NCBI RefSeq assembly: GCF_000237325.1 | Contig: NC_017542.1 | Span: 3,258,501 to 3,322,500, forward strand | From: Paenibacillus polymyxa M1 | GTDB taxonomy: Bacteria; Bacillota; Bacilli; Paenibacillales; Paenibacillaceae | Reading direction: 5' to 3' | Length of the DNA: 64,000 nt | In this document: piece after piece, positions 41,788 through 52,184 of the stretch | Layout of the letters: every line of letters starts with the position of its first letter | How positions within the stretch are numbered: the stretch's first letter is position 1 | The notes under the pieces: generated by a model | Database searches by the model: none | Seen by the model: only the letters and a program-made list of their open reading frames with translations | Told to the model about the DNA's origin: nothing | Program-made: the position numbers and the translations under genes

Positions 41788-42534
41788 ATGAATCAAGATG
41801 AACTTACTCGGCAAGAGCATGCACAGCCGAATATTCCCGTACTATATGAGGACAACCATGTCCTGGCGGTTGTAAAGCCTGTCAATGTTCCGACACAGGA
41901 GGATGCCAGCGGTGATCCCGATCTGCTGTCTTTACTCAAGGAAGATTTGAAAATCAGACACAATAAGCCTGGTAACGTCTTTTTAGGTTTAGTTCACAGG
42001 CTAGATCGGCCTGTAGGCGGAGCCATGATTTTTGCCAAGACGTCCAAAGCTGCTTCTCGCCTGTCAGAGTCGGTTCGAAGTCGTCATTTTCACAAGCTGT
42101 ACACAGCTGTTCTGAATGGCGTTCCTGCGGCTCTTCAAGGCCGGCTAACCCATTACCTGCTAAAGGACAGCCGTACCAACACGGTCAAAACGGTTCGACC
42201 CGGCACGGCCGGTGCCAAGGAAGCCATTTTGGAATACCGCGTTATCGGACAGGCTGCTGGACTCAGTCTTGTGGAAATTAAGCTACACACCGGACGCTCG
42301 CACCAAATTCGCGTACAGATGCAGGCAATCGGCTGTCCCCTCTATGGGGACCAAAAATATGGCGGTAATCTGAGCCGTCCTGGTCAACAGCTGGCCCTCT
42401 GGTCCTTGCTCGCTGGAGCACCGCATCCGGTCAGCAAGGAAGCGATGAGCTTCCACTCACTGCCTCCCGTCCAATTTCCTTGGAGTGAGTGGCCCTTGTC
42501 GCTTTATGAGAAGATGATTACGTCGGAGAATTGA
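41788..42534 (+). CDS. RluA-family rRNA/tRNA pseudouridine synthase
   Basis: The 248-residue protein isomerises uridine in RNA. The catalytic Asp lies in LVHRLDRPVGG. Other family signatures are VVKPVNVPTQ, KTSKAASRLSE, LHTGRSHQIRVQM and GCPLYGDQKYGG. It has no S4 domain, as in the YjbO/YlyB short forms. Start ATG 41788; GGAGG lies in the end of the methyltransferase gene. A strong terminator ends the unit. Confidence 0.92.
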   Translation: MNQDELTRQEHAQPNIPVLYEDNHVLAVVKPVNVPTQEDASGDPDLLSLLKEDLKIRHNKPGNVFLGLVHRLDRPVGGAMIFAKTSKAASRLSESVRSRHFHKLYTAVLNGVPAALQGRLTHYLLKDSRTNTVKTVRPGTAGAKEAILEYRVIGQAAGLSLVEIKLHTGRSHQIRVQMQAIGCPLYGDQKYGGNLSRPGQQLALWSLLAGAPHPVSKEAMSFHSLPPVQFPWSEWPLSLYEKMITSEN

Positions 42535-42548
42535 GCAGACTTACTACA

Positions 42549-42598
42549 AAGAACCCGCACTGCATGTAAACAAACATGCAATGCGGGTTCTCTTTTTT
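42549..42598. terminator. Bidirectional terminator between the RluA-type and MFS genes
   Basis: GAACCCGCA and TGCGGGTTC arms with TGCATGT/ACATGCA inner pairing; a T6 run on the plus strand. Both convergent units end here. Confidence 0.85.
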
Positions 42599-42627
42599 CA
42601 CAAAAGCAAATTAAAATGTATCCATGC

Positions 42628-44130
42628 TTATGATGAGGAAGCCACGGTATTCCCCTTCTCGCTGTTGACCAGCTGTTGACGGGAACGTGCGTTTTGTGCA
42701 TTCGTATTTTTGATGAAAAACGCTAAAACCAAAGCCGTCACGCTCAATAGTGTAGCAATGATAAAAGCCGAGTTAATACCGTAAATCGTAGCTTGATTGC
42801 CAGCAGCCAGCATTCCCGCTTTGTCCGTAACGTTCAGTCCTTCAGATGCAATCATCGTGGTCAAACGATTGCTGGTTTGAGTAGACATTACCGTCACTAG
42901 AATTGCTGTCCCAATCGAGCCCGAAATCATACGCAGCGTATTGCCCATCGCTGTACCATGGGCATTCAATCGTTGTGGAAGCTGATTCAGTCCGGCTGTT
43001 TGGATCGGCATCATCAGCAACGACATCCCGAACATCCGTACCGTATAGTTGATTAAGAGTGTCAAATAGGTGGTTGATTCGGTTAAACGTGTGAATTCCC
43101 AAGTCGTTATAGTCATGATCAACAACCCAATTACAGACAGCCAGCGCGCTCCAATTCGGTCAAAAATAGCCCCCGTCACAGGAGACATGATCCCCATCAG
43201 AATCGCTCCTGGCAGCATTAGCATACCAGACTGGAGCGGTGTAAATCCGCGAATATTTTGCAAATAAATCGGAAGCAATATCATACCAGCGTACAGAGCC
43301 ATCGTCACAATAACATTAATGATTGTCGTCAAGCTGTACACATCGTATTTAAAGATACGGAACTCCAGCATAGGCTCATCTACCTTCAGTTGTCGGACAA
43401 TAAATAAAATAAGCGCAATCGTCCCGACGATGAGTGTAGACAGGACTGGAATACTTCCCCAACCTGATGTTCCAGCATCACTAAAGCCGTATAACAGCCC
43501 GCCGAAACCGAGTGTAGACAAAATAACACTGAGAATGTCCAGCTTAGGCTTGGATTGCTCGGTTACATTTTTCAGAAAAATAAATCCGATCACAATCGAA
43601 ATCACGGAAATCGGCAGGATAATCCAGAACAATACTCGCCAGTCATAATGCTGCACTATATAACCAGATAAGGTTGGTCCAATGGCTGGAGCAAACCCCA
43701 TCGCAAGCCCCAGCGTTCCCATTGCACGGCCACGACGCTCTATTGGGTAAATGTTCAAGATAACGACCATCATTAATGGCATCATAATCCCTGCACCCGC
43801 AGCCTGAATAAGCCGACCGATTAGCAAGATACTAAAACTCGGCGCTATTGCACATAACAGCGTGCCGATTGAAAAAATAGTCATCGCACTAATAAACAAT
43901 TTACGAGTAGAGAAACGGGCAATCAGGAATGCGGTCACCGGGATTAATACCCCGTTTACGAGCATAAAGCCTGTGCTAAGCCACTGAGCTATATTGGCAT
44001 CTACATTCAGATCACTCATCATTTTCGGTAAAGCCACACTTATCAACGTCTGGTTTAAAATCGCAACAATTGCGCCAATCAACAGAGCGGCCACAATGGG
44101 TGCTCTGCGGACATTACCTGGTAGTGTCAT
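42628..44130 (-). CDS. DHA2-family MFS efflux pump (LmrB/EmrB type)
   Basis: A 500-residue transporter with about 14 membrane helices. IVAILNQTLISVALPKMM is the DHA2 opening, ARFSTRKLFISAM the loop 2-3 motif and GLAMGFAPAIGPTLSGY motif C. Unlike the other pump in this window it has no adaptor gene. ATG 44130 (MTLPGN) overlaps the end of the MarR gene; a TTG at 44145 is an alternative start. Co-transcription with MarR suggests autoregulated drug efflux. Confidence 0.92.
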   Translation of the reverse strand: MTLPGNVRRAPIVAALLIGAIVAILNQTLISVALPKMMSDLNVDANIAQWLSTGFMLVNGVLIPVTAFLIARFSTRKLFISAMTIFSIGTLLCAIAPSFSILLIGRLIQAAGAGIMMPLMMVVILNIYPIERRGRAMGTLGLAMGFAPAIGPTLSGYIVQHYDWRVLFWIILPISVISIVIGFIFLKNVTEQSKPKLDILSVILSTLGFGGLLYGFSDAGTSGWGSIPVLSTLIVGTIALILFIVRQLKVDEPMLEFRIFKYDVYSLTTIINVIVTMALYAGMILLPIYLQNIRGFTPLQSGMLMLPGAILMGIMSPVTGAIFDRIGARWLSVIGLLIMTITTWEFTRLTESTTYLTLLINYTVRMFGMSLLMMPIQTAGLNQLPQRLNAHGTAMGNTLRMISGSIGTAILVTVMSTQTSNRLTTMIASEGLNVTDKAGMLAAGNQATIYGINSAFIIATLLSVTALVLAFFIKNTNAQNARSRQQLVNSEKGNTVASSS

Positions 44131-44599
44131 TTGAGGACTGCTCAAGTTGATTCATTCCCTTCGGTGTTAATTTCATGATCATTTGTTTATGAACATCCAA
44201 GAGCAACTCTAGCTGCTCCTTCGGGATGTCCAGAATTGGCAAGACGCGCTCCATCCACATGGCGTCTACCTTTTGCATGATATCTTTTCCTTCTGGCGTA
44301 AGCGTCAGTACTAAAGATCTGCGATCATGCTCATGCCGTCCACGAGCGATATATCCCGCCTTGGTCAAGCGGTCAACCACCCCGCTCATAGAGCTGCTTC
44401 CCACATGAGCTATCTCTGCCAGCTCGGATAACCCAATATTGGGACGTTTATTTAGAATGGCCAAAGCCATGTGCTGCATCGCCGTCAGATCCAAATGCTG
44501 CTCCTCATTCCAGAAAGCATAAAATATTGTCTTGTTAACCTCCCTTACCGATTGAATAATCCGGTACACCTCAAGTCTGTCTTCCTCTCTGTCACTCAC
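44114..44599 (-). CDS. MarR-family repressor of the adjacent efflux pump
   Basis: The 161-residue protein has the MarR winged helix (LTAMQHMALAILNKRPNIG, LAEIAHVGSSSMSGVVDRL, RHEHDRRSLVLTLTPEG) between dimerisation helices. I start at GTG 44599, because AAGG lies 9 bases ahead; ATG 44608 would sit on top of that site. A palindromic operator lies between its promoter and start, and the pump gene overlaps its end. It most likely represses both. Confidence 0.9.
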   Translation of the reverse strand: MSDREEDRLEVYRIIQSVREVNKTIFYAFWNEEQHLDLTAMQHMALAILNKRPNIGLSELAEIAHVGSSSMSGVVDRLTKAGYIARGRHEHDRRSLVLTLTPEGKDIMQKVDAMWMERVLPILDIPKEQLELLLDVHKQMIMKLTPKGMNQLEQSSNDTTR

Positions 44600-44650
44600 T
44601 AGAACCATCCTTCTTCCCAATACATATTCTTTACCCATATACACAAACTA

Positions 44651-44676
44651 GTAACTATTCGTATACGAAATGTTAT
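44651..44676. promoter_or_regulatory. Palindromic operator of the marR-MFS operon
   Basis: A perfect core TTCGTATACGAA (44658-44669) lies inside wider arms GTAAC and GTTAT that match in 4 of 5 positions. It lies about 16-41 bases downstream of the -10, where bound MarR would block transcription. Confidence 0.7.
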
Positions 44677-44691
44677 TTATTTATAACTATT

Positions 44692-44719
44692 ATTTTATCA
44701 TCTCTTATGTAAATGTCAA
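44692..44719 (-). promoter_or_regulatory. Promoter of the marR-MFS operon
   Basis: On the minus strand TTGACA (44719-44714) and TAAAAT (44697-44692) are 16 bases apart. Confidence 0.7.
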
Positions 44720-44751
44720 CATTCCCCCAAATACTACCTATGCTTGAACAC

Positions 44752-44797
44752 AAAAAAGCGCGGAAATGAATACCACGATCGGCATTTACCCGCGCAT
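44752..44797 (-). terminator. Terminator of the second marR gene
   Basis: Minus-strand GCGCGG and CCGCGC arms with AAATG/CATTT inner pairing and a T6 run. Confidence 0.75.
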
Positions 44798-44816
44798 TTC
44801 TATTCGCCTCAGAAAG

Positions 44817-45287
44817 CTATTCTGCTCGCTCTATTTGTTCCTTTATTCCCTCGTTTTCACTGGCTGATACAGCAGTTTTCGACTTCGTTGTAATTTTCCC
44901 CAACAAATAAACTAGCAAATTCTGATTGTGCTGAGATATTCGGTTTAGCGCAGAACCCAGAAAATCGTCCCTGATTTGCAATCCACGCTCCACTTCTTCT
45001 CTACCTTGATCTGAAATAACAATCCATACAATTCTACGGTCCTTTACGTCTCTGAACCGGGTGACCAGTCGATTCCGCTCCATCCGATCCAATAGCATCG
45101 TAACTGCCGCAGGTGTGGTGGCGAGATATGGGATAAGTTGAGACGGCTTCATGCGGCCGTATTCGTTCAGAACCTCCAGCACCGTGAGTTGAGCCTCAGT
45201 TAGTGATGGAGCTAGTTGCTGCTCCATATGAACCTTGTAGTCCTTAGCCATTCTGGACCAGATTTTTGCAAATTCGGTCGTTTGCAT
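44817..45287 (-). CDS. MarR-family regulator, stand-alone
   Basis: A 156-residue MarR protein with winged helix LTEAQLTVLEVLNEYGRM, YLATTPAAVTMLLDRMERN and FRDVKDRRIVWIVISDQG. RBS AAAGGAGTGAGG precedes ATG 45287. It has its own terminator and no obvious target gene; the 3' neighbour marR-MFS unit is separately promoted. The 275 bases upstream hold the parC terminator and no clear operator. Confidence 0.88.
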   Translation of the reverse strand: MQTTEFAKIWSRMAKDYKVHMEQQLAPSLTEAQLTVLEVLNEYGRMKPSQLIPYLATTPAAVTMLLDRMERNRLVTRFRDVKDRRIVWIVISDQGREEVERGLQIRDDFLGSALNRISQHNQNLLVYLLGKITTKSKTAVSASENEGIKEQIERAE

Positions 45288-45486
45288 TTTGCCTCACTCC
45301 TTTGAATAACAGGGTCAGTAAAAGCATCAATGTTACCGTATGGGCCACCGTCCGGATTGTATTTCATCACATTAAATTTTCGCCATTTCCCTTCAGTTTC
45401 CTGCCGTTTTTGGAGCATCAAATGAAAAGGGGAAGGAAGTCTCACTTCGGATTTGGAGGCAGGTCAAGGTTCGACAGCATGACGGC

Positions 45487-45536
45487 AAAAAGGTCCTCAT
45501 TCGTGCCGGAATGGCACGTGAGGACCTCTCTTTTTC
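45487..45536 (-). terminator. Terminator of parC
   Basis: AGGTCCTCA and TGAGGACCT arms with CGTGCC/GGCACG inner pairing. T runs occur on both strands. Confidence 0.85.
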
Positions 45537-45562
45537 GAGCTAAAAAACGCTTGACTTTACAA

Positions 45563-48025
45563 TTATTCTACTGTCTGCGAACTCTGAGGTTCACTACGCG
45601 GCAGCACATTTACAATTTCGTCCTTCTTCTCCACAGGAGCCAGCAGCTTGCCTGTATCCTTGCGGTCGGTTAAAGGAGCTTTTTCCGAAAGGAAGGACAT
45701 CGTCTGCCCTTCTGATGTGATGACAAATAATTGAACAGCTTCACGACAATAGAAGGCAGCCACAATTCGAGTTCCGTTCGAACGCACCCGCTTGCCTTCC
45801 TTGAATTCGAAGGTGCTGATTCCTTTACCGCCTCTTCCCTGAGAAGGATAATCCAGCAGTAGCGTACGCTTACCGTAACCGGATTCGGTCAGTACCAGCA
45901 CCTCTCCTTCATCCTCTTCTACCCATAGTGCTGCGACAATTTCATCGCCTTCCGCCAGTTGTATACCTTTGACTCCCGCTGAAACGCGGCCCATGGCATT
46001 AACCTCTTGCTCCTTGAAACGTATGCTCATCCCCGCACGGGTAATCAACATTATATCCTTGCTATTGTCGCTTAACGTTACTGATAGTATCTCATCGTCG
46101 CCAGCCACCTTGCAGGCTGCTACAGCACTGGAGCGTTTTGTAGCATATTCTGTAAGTTCTGTTCGTTTGACTTGCCCTTTCTTCGTTACAAACACCAGGC
46201 TTTTGCCGATTTCCTCCATGTTTTTGATCGGAATAACGCTTACGATCCGATCTTCCTTCGCTAGCGAAATGACATTGACAATTGGAGTGCCCGGCTCTTT
46301 CCACTTATACTCTGGTACCTGGTGCACAGGCAGCAAAAAGTATTGTCCACGCTGGGTGAAGACGAGCAGCACATCGAGTGTATTCACGTCAAGGAACTGG
46401 GTAATGTAGTCCCCTTCTTTAACACCTGAGTTTGAACGTTCCCCGCCAGAACGAGTGAACGACAGCATACTCGTACGTTTCACATATCCATCTTTCGAGA
46501 GGGTCAGCAACACATCCTCTGCCGCAACCATGACCTCCAGGTTTACCTTAATCTCTTCTACCTCACCCTGTATCTCCGAGCGGCGGTCAATACCGTACTT
46601 TTCACGAATTTCCAGCAGTTCCTTGCGGATCAGACTGATCAGCTTGCGGTCGCTATCCAGAATAGAACGATATTGAGTAATTTTCTTCTGAATGTCAGCA
46701 AGTTCTTTTTCGAGAGTTGTAATTTCAAGATTCGTAAGACGGTACAATTGCAGAGTCAAAATGGAATCCGCTTGTCGTTCACTAAAGCCAAACATCCATT
46801 GCAAATTATTTTGTGCATCCTGACGATTTTTAGAAGCTTTAATAGCCGCGATGACCTCATCCAGAATGTTCAGCGCCTTGACTAAACCTTCCAGTACATG
46901 TGCGCGATCCTCCGCCTTTTCCAGTTCAAACTTGATACGGTTTGTGACAACCTCGCGCTGGTGAGCTATATACGCTTCCAAAATGGACTTTAATCCAAGC
47001 TGGTGTGGTGCTTTGTTTACGATGGCTACCATATTGAAGTTATAAGCCACCTGTAGATCGGTTTTTTTCAGCAGGTATGCCAAAATACCTTCTGCATCCG
47101 CTTCCTTCTTCAGCTCGACAACAATACGCAGGCCATTTCGCCCGCTCTCGTCACGAACCTCGGCAATCCCTTCTACCTTTTTCTCCAAACGGATGTTTTC
47201 CATAGCGGTTACGAGCCTGGATTTAACAACCTGGTATGGAATCTCTGTAATAACCAGTTGCTGCTTGCCTCCACGCAAAGACTGAATTTCCGTTTTGGAA
47301 CGGATATAAATACGTCCTTTGCCTGTTCTGTAAGCATCCTTGATGCCTTCGCCACCCATAATGAGTCCGCCAGTCGGGAAATCCGGACCTTTAATAAAGG
47401 TCATAATCTCTTCTAGCTCGATCTGCGGCTTTTCCATCACTGCGATGGTGGCGTCAATCACCTCACGCAAGCTATGAGTTGGAATTTCCGTTGCAAATCC
47501 CGCTGAAATCCCGCTGGATCCGTTTACCAACAAATTAGGATAACGGGATGGCAGCACAACAGGTTCCTTTGCCGAGTTATCAAAGTTATCCTTGAACAAA
47601 ACCGTACGTTTTTCGATATCACGCAGCATTTCCATTGCGATCGGAGATAATCGTGCCTCCGTGTAACGCATAGCTGCCGCAGGATCGTCGTCCTGAGAGC
47701 CCCAGTTGCCGTGGCCATCCACCAGTACGTGGCTCATTTTCCAAGGTTGCGCCATCCGTACCATCCCATCGTAAATAGATGAATCACCATGAGGATGGTA
47801 ATTACCCATAACGTCCCCAACGGTTTTGGCGGATTTGCGATACGCTTTTTCCGGGGTATTACCCGAATCGTACATCGCGTACAGTATTCGGCGTTGCACA
47901 GGCTTTAATCCATCCCGTACATCAGGTATCGCCCGATCCTGAATTATATATTTGGAATATCGGCCAAAGCGGTCACCGACCATTTCCTCCAGATAAGCTG
48001 GCAAAAATTGCTCCGATAAGCTCAT
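45563..48025 (-). CDS. parC: DNA topoisomerase IV subunit A
   Basis: ParC breaks and rejoins DNA in topoisomerase IV, which unlinks daughter chromosomes. The 820-residue protein has catalytic Tyr121 in [12 protein letters not shown] and the quinolone region [12 protein letters not shown]. Residues equivalent to GrlA S80 and E84 are Ser82 and Asp86, so no classical resistance change is seen. The C-terminal beta-pinwheel repeats run from about residue 500. The partner gene identifies it as ParC rather than GyrA. Start ATG 48025 after GAGGTG. It follows parE by 22 bases. Confidence 0.95.
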   Translation of the reverse strand: MSLSEQFLPAYLEEMVGDRFGRYSKYIIQDRAIPDVRDGLKPVQRRILYAMYDSGNTPEKAYRKSAKTVGDVMGNYHPHGDSSIYDGMVRMAQPWKMSHVLVDGHGNWGSQDDDPAAAMRYTEARLSPIAMEMLRDIEKRTVLFKDNFDNSAKEPVVLPSRYPNLLVNGSSGISAGFATEIPTHSLREVIDATIAVMEKPQIELEEIMTFIKGPDFPTGGLIMGGEGIKDAYRTGKGRIYIRSKTEIQSLRGGKQQLVITEIPYQVVKSRLVTAMENIRLEKKVEGIAEVRDESGRNGLRIVVELKKEADAEGILAYLLKKTDLQVAYNFNMVAIVNKAPHQLGLKSILEAYIAHQREVVTNRIKFELEKAEDRAHVLEGLVKALNILDEVIAAIKASKNRQDAQNNLQWMFGFSERQADSILTLQLYRLTNLEITTLEKELADIQKKITQYRSILDSDRKLISLIRKELLEIREKYGIDRRSEIQGEVEEIKVNLEVMVAAEDVLLTLSKDGYVKRTSMLSFTRSGGERSNSGVKEGDYITQFLDVNTLDVLLVFTQRGQYFLLPVHQVPEYKWKEPGTPIVNVISLAKEDRIVSVIPIKNMEEIGKSLVFVTKKGQVKRTELTEYATKRSSAVAACKVAGDDEILSVTLSDNSKDIMLITRAGMSIRFKEQEVNAMGRVSAGVKGIQLAEGDEIVAALWVEEDEGEVLVLTESGYGKRTLLLDYPSQGRGGKGISTFEFKEGKRVRSNGTRIVAAFYCREAVQLFVITSEGQTMSFLSEKAPLTDRKDTGKLLAPVEKKDEIVNVLPRSEPQSSQTVE

Positions 48026-48047
48026 GTCTACACCTCATTTAATAGCA

Positions 48048-50027
48048 CTACTCTACGTATTCCGTGAAATCCACGTTTTCCACGATCCAGCGCTTACGTG
48101 GATCCACCTTATCACCCATCAATGTGGACACACGGCGTTCAGCTTTGGCAGCATCCTCAATCTGAACGCGCAACAGGGTGCGTGACTCGGGATTCATTGT
48201 CGTTTCCCATAACTGATCAGGGTTCATCTCCCCGAGTCCTTTATAACGTTGAAGCTCAAAATTCCGTCCAAATTCTTTTAAGTAATTATCAAGCTGCTCG
48301 TCAGTCCAGGCATAACGAACCGTTTCGAGCTTACCCGACTTGCGGGTTATTTTATACAATGGCGGCTGAGCAATAAATATGCGTCCTGCATCAATGAGTT
48401 CTTTCATGTACCGATAAAAGAACGTCAACAACAGTACTTGAATGTGCGCGCCATCTGTATCTGCATCGGTCATAATGATGATTTTGGAATAATTGCTGTC
48501 TTCCAGCGTGAACTCAGTTCCTACCCCCGCGCCAATCGCTGCCGTAATCGCACGATACTCATCATTTTTCATAATATCCGCCAACTTTGATTTTTCCGGA
48601 TTCATCGGCTTGCCCTTTAACGGCAAAATTGCCTGGATTTTGGAATCCCGTCCTTGTTTGGCCGATCCTCCAGCCGAATCGCCTTCCACGATAAATAACT
48701 CATTACGTGTAAAATCCTTAGACTGCGCAGGCGACAGTTTGCCATTCAAATTAGAACTTTCACTGCGTTTCTTGCCAGAACGCATTTCGTCCCGAGCCTT
48801 ACGTGCAGCTTCACGCGCTTTGGATGCTTGAACTGCCTTTCTGATCAAGGTTTGCGCTATCTGTGGATTTTCCTCCAAAAAGCGCTGCATTTGTTCAGAT
48901 ACGATGGCATCCACTGTACTCCGCGCCGAAGCACTACCCAGCTGATCTTTTGTCTGACCGACAAATTCAACCTCGGCCATCTTGACACTGATTACAGCCA
49001 TCATACCCTCACGCAGATCGTTACCTTCCAGGTTTTTATCCTTTTCCTTCAACATCGCTGTTTTGCGTGCATAGTCGTTCATGATACGAGTGTAAGCGGT
49101 TTTGAAGCCTGTTTCATGCGTACCCCCGCCACGTGTCGGAATGGAGTTAACGAACGAAGCAATCGTCTCTGTGTAGCCGGCATTGTATTGGATGGCAATC
49201 TCCACTTCAATGTCTTCTTTCTCGGCATTAAAGTGAATAACATCATGCAGTACATCCTTACCCTCATTCAAAAAAGAAACAAACTGACTTGCTCCACCCT
49301 CATAAAAATATTCATCTGACTTTCCGCTGCGCTCGTCTTTAAGCTGAATACGAAGGCCGGAATTCAGAAAAGCAATTTCCTGAAGGCGTTCAGCCAGCGT
49401 ATCGTAGTTAAAATGAATTCCTGACTGAAAAACGCGAATATCCGGTTTAAATGTAATTTTCGAGCCCGTCTTGTTAGTATTGCCCAGCACTTCAAGGCCT
49501 GTGGTCGGTTCACCGACATGCTCCACGCCCTTCTTGTCCTGCCAATATTCAAACCGCTGACGGTGAATCTTGCCGTCTCGGTAGATTTCCACTTCAAGCC
49601 ATTCCGAAAGAGCGTTCGTTACAGACGCACCTACCCCATGCAGACCCCCGGACTTTTTATATCCCGAACCGCCAAACTTACCTCCGGCGTGCAAAATGGT
49701 GAATACAACTTGAGGCGTAGGAATTCCCATTTTGTGCATTCCCGTAGGAATACCGCGCCCGTTGTCTGATACTGTAACAGAACCGTCCTTATGCATTGTG
49801 ATATCAATGCGAGAGCAAAACTTGGCGAGATGTTCATCCACCGCGTTGTCTACAATTTCCCATACCAAATGATGCAGTCCCGAAGAACTGGTGCTCCCGA
49901 TGTACATGCCCGGCCGTTTGCGAACTGCCACAAGCCCTTCGAGCACTTGAATGTCGTCCGCGCCATATTCTGAAGCTCCGTTCTGTGTACCGGAAGCTCC
50001 CGCAGACAAGTCGATTTTGTCGACCAT
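48048..50027 (-). CDS. parE: DNA topoisomerase IV subunit B
   Basis: ParE supplies the ATPase for topoisomerase IV. The 659-residue protein has a GHKL ATPase (EIVDNAVDEHLA, DNGRGIP, GGLHGVGASVTNALS), a transducer domain, and a TOPRIM region with EGDSAGG and DADTDGAH. It ends with the conserved RYKGLGEMNPDQLWETTM and RRVSTLMGDKVDPR segments. Its N-terminal ~22 residues are a non-conserved extension. RBS AAAGGGGGAG precedes ATG 50027. It lies 98 bases after an ABC-2 permease gene and is followed by parC. Confidence 0.95.
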   Translation of the reverse strand: MVDKIDLSAGASGTQNGASEYGADDIQVLEGLVAVRKRPGMYIGSTSSSGLHHLVWEIVDNAVDEHLAKFCSRIDITMHKDGSVTVSDNGRGIPTGMHKMGIPTPQVVFTILHAGGKFGGSGYKKSGGLHGVGASVTNALSEWLEVEIYRDGKIHRQRFEYWQDKKGVEHVGEPTTGLEVLGNTNKTGSKITFKPDIRVFQSGIHFNYDTLAERLQEIAFLNSGLRIQLKDERSGKSDEYFYEGGASQFVSFLNEGKDVLHDVIHFNAEKEDIEVEIAIQYNAGYTETIASFVNSIPTRGGGTHETGFKTAYTRIMNDYARKTAMLKEKDKNLEGNDLREGMMAVISVKMAEVEFVGQTKDQLGSASARSTVDAIVSEQMQRFLEENPQIAQTLIRKAVQASKAREAARKARDEMRSGKKRSESSNLNGKLSPAQSKDFTRNELFIVEGDSAGGSAKQGRDSKIQAILPLKGKPMNPEKSKLADIMKNDEYRAITAAIGAGVGTEFTLEDSNYSKIIIMTDADTDGAHIQVLLLTFFYRYMKELIDAGRIFIAQPPLYKITRKSGKLETVRYAWTDEQLDNYLKEFGRNFELQRYKGLGEMNPDQLWETTMNPESRTLLRVQIEDAAKAERRVSTLMGDKVDPRKRWIVENVDFTEYVE

Positions 50028-50125
50028 TCATGCTCCCCCTTTGTCTAATCGTAACCGTGTTTTGCCTTATTCTTGATGGTTTTCACCAAAAATGCAAACA
50101 GATGTTTTCTTTTACCTTGTCCATT

Positions 50126-51124
50126 TTAATTCAATATATCCCGTTTCGTAAAGACGGCGAATGAAACAATCAACGCCGCAGCCCCCCAAATGCCCAGTAC
50201 AGCTAAAGAAAACGGCAGGGTCATTCCCTCAATCGGGGCAGGGCTTCCAGATAAATAATCGGTTAATCCGAGGTTAACCATAAATAAATATTTGGCGCTC
50301 TGCCAAGATGAAGCCATGTTGGTCAGTATAGTGCCCGAAATGAGCGCGGCCATCATGACCACGATACTTGCAGCTGTACTACGTACCAGAACAGATACCA
50401 TAAAGGCTAACGAAGCAACCACCAGACTGACAAACCAGATCAATCCGGCTTGCAGCATCAGGTAATGCCATTGTGGAATGGCATGTACAGCAGACAAATC
50501 CACCGTCGATCCAACAATTTGAAAGCCGGTAAATACCGGAACATTAAAACCACGAAAACCAAAAAACAAGCCTGATATGAGATAACTAATGACAAATACG
50601 GCCAAAATGATGAGCGAAACGAACATATACAGTGTCAGCAGCTTGCTCAGCAGTATTTTCCACCGCCTGACCGGCCGAGTCAGCAACATTTTTATCGTGC
50701 CTGTCGTCCGTTCTCCTGAAACCAAGTCCGAAGCAATGGCCATGATCAACAACGGAACGAACAGATTTATGGAGTTATCCATAAACTCTCTGGTAAAAGT
50801 GACGCCACTCGGCTCATTAGGATTCACATCATTCTCCAGATAATATTGCATCTGCTGCACAAAGACCCGACGATAGGTCTTCCATTCCTCAGGAACCCTA
50901 TCGCTGCCCAGCGAGTTTTGGTTATCGGTAATGGCTTGACGCAGTTCCAGCCGCCAATCATTGCCGAATTTCTTGCGATTGTTTTCTGCCACTTTCATCT
51001 GAGCGTACGTAAAAATCGGCACAAGCACAAGCAAAACAAGTAAAATGACATAAAATCGTTTCTTCTTGATAATTTTAAGGGTTTCATTTTGTACGAGCGG
51101 TAAAATATTATTCAAGTATCTCAC
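50126..51124 (-). CDS. ABC-2 type transporter permease
   Basis: A 332-residue membrane protein. A single N-terminal helix (FYVILLVLLVLVPIFTYAQ) is followed by a large extracellular loop of about 90 residues and then five membrane helices. The conserved DLVSGERTTGTIKMLLTRPV segment contacts the ATPase. The start is uncertain: GTG 51124 or TTG 51115, both within the end of the ATPase gene. It pairs with that ATPase. The substrate is unknown. Confidence 0.87.
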   Translation of the reverse strand: MRYLNNILPLVQNETLKIIKKKRFYVILLVLLVLVPIFTYAQMKVAENNRKKFGNDWRLELRQAITDNQNSLGSDRVPEEWKTYRRVFVQQMQYYLENDVNPNEPSGVTFTREFMDNSINLFVPLLIMAIASDLVSGERTTGTIKMLLTRPVRRWKILLSKLLTLYMFVSLIILAVFVISYLISGLFFGFRGFNVPVFTGFQIVGSTVDLSAVHAIPQWHYLMLQAGLIWFVSLVVASLAFMVSVLVRSTAASIVVMMAALISGTILTNMASSWQSAKYLFMVNLGLTDYLSGSPAPIEGMTLPFSLAVLGIWGAAALIVSFAVFTKRDILN

Positions 51125-52184
51125 CTTCCGTCATTTTCAGGAATAGTTGCTCCAGTGTAGGATTAATTTTGGTTACACCTTTAACGGAAATACCGGAAGC
51201 TGTCATGTGTGCGACCAGCTTCGCAATATGCTCTTCATCCATTTCTGTAAAAATAGCATCGACTCCGCTGCCTGCAACAATGCTGTCATCAATTAATTCA
51301 TCGACGTTCGTAATTATGTGCACATACGGAGAATTTTGCAATAGGGCAAGGCCTTGATCGCGAGGCTCCAGCTGCCATACAGCCATATGTGAGTGTGTCT
51401 CAACCAGTTCCTGTACCCCACCAACAGCCAGCACCTTTCCCCGACTAATAATTGCCACACGATCACATAGCAACTGGATCTCGCTGAGCAAATGACTGGA
51501 AACAAATACAGCCATGCCTTCTGCCGCTAACAAACGGATAAAAGCTCTCATCTCTTTGATTCCCTTGGGGTCTAGCCCGTTCGTCGGCTCATCCAAAATG
51601 AGTAGCTTAGGTCTGCCAAGCAAGGCTTGAGCTATACCAAGACGTTGGCGCATCCCCAGTGAATATGTACTTACCTTATCATGGATGCGACGATCGAGCC
51701 GAACCAACTCAACCACCTCGCGGATGCGCTGTTCATCTACGCCAGGCTGCATGCGGGCAAAATGTTCTAAATTCTCCCATCCTGTCAGGTAGCTGTACAC
51801 CTCTGGATTTTCCACAATAGAACCAATATGCCGTAAAGCCTGCTCAGGGTCACGATTTACATTATGACCGCATACGGTAATCGTCCCTTCCGTAGGCTTA
51901 ATTAAATCGACCAGCATACGAATAGTCGTCGTTTTTCCTGCTCCATTGGGGCCGAGAAATCCGAAAATTTCACCTGCGCGAACGTCGAACGTTACATCAT
52001 GAATGATCATTTTGCGTTTAATGCGTTTTTTAACATGCTGAACAGAGAGCACGATTTCATTATTGCTGCTGTCTCTGTCTGCGCTACCAACCTGATTGGA
52101 GGAATGAAGACTGGACACTGCATTCGTGGATGTCGAATCTTGGGTCACGCCAGCCTCGGTCTTGTCAGCAGATTGGATGCTCAT
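51108..52184 (-). CDS. ABC-2 type transporter ATP-binding protein
   Basis: A 358-residue ATPase with Walker A GPNGAGKTT, signature YSLGMRQR, Walker B LLILDEPTNGLD and an H-loop in SSHLLSEI. The first ~45 residues are a Ser/Asn-rich extension not seen in typical family members. The C-terminal ~80 residues form the accessory domain common in exporters of the bacitracin/lantibiotic or Na+ type. ATG 52184 overlaps the stop of the GDSL hydrolase by one base, so the three genes form an operon. Confidence 0.9.
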   Translation of the reverse strand: MSIQSADKTEAGVTQDSTSTNAVSSLHSSNQVGSADRDSSNNEIVLSVQHVKKRIKRKMIIHDVTFDVRAGEIFGFLGPNGAGKTTTIRMLVDLIKPTEGTITVCGHNVNRDPEQALRHIGSIVENPEVYSYLTGWENLEHFARMQPGVDEQRIREVVELVRLDRRIHDKVSTYSLGMRQRLGIAQALLGRPKLLILDEPTNGLDPKGIKEMRAFIRLLAAEGMAVFVSSHLLSEIQLLCDRVAIISRGKVLAVGGVQELVETHSHMAVWQLEPRDQGLALLQNSPYVHIITNVDELIDDSIVAGSGVDAIFTEMDEEHIAKLVAHMTASGISVKGVTKINPTLEQLFLKMTEGEILE

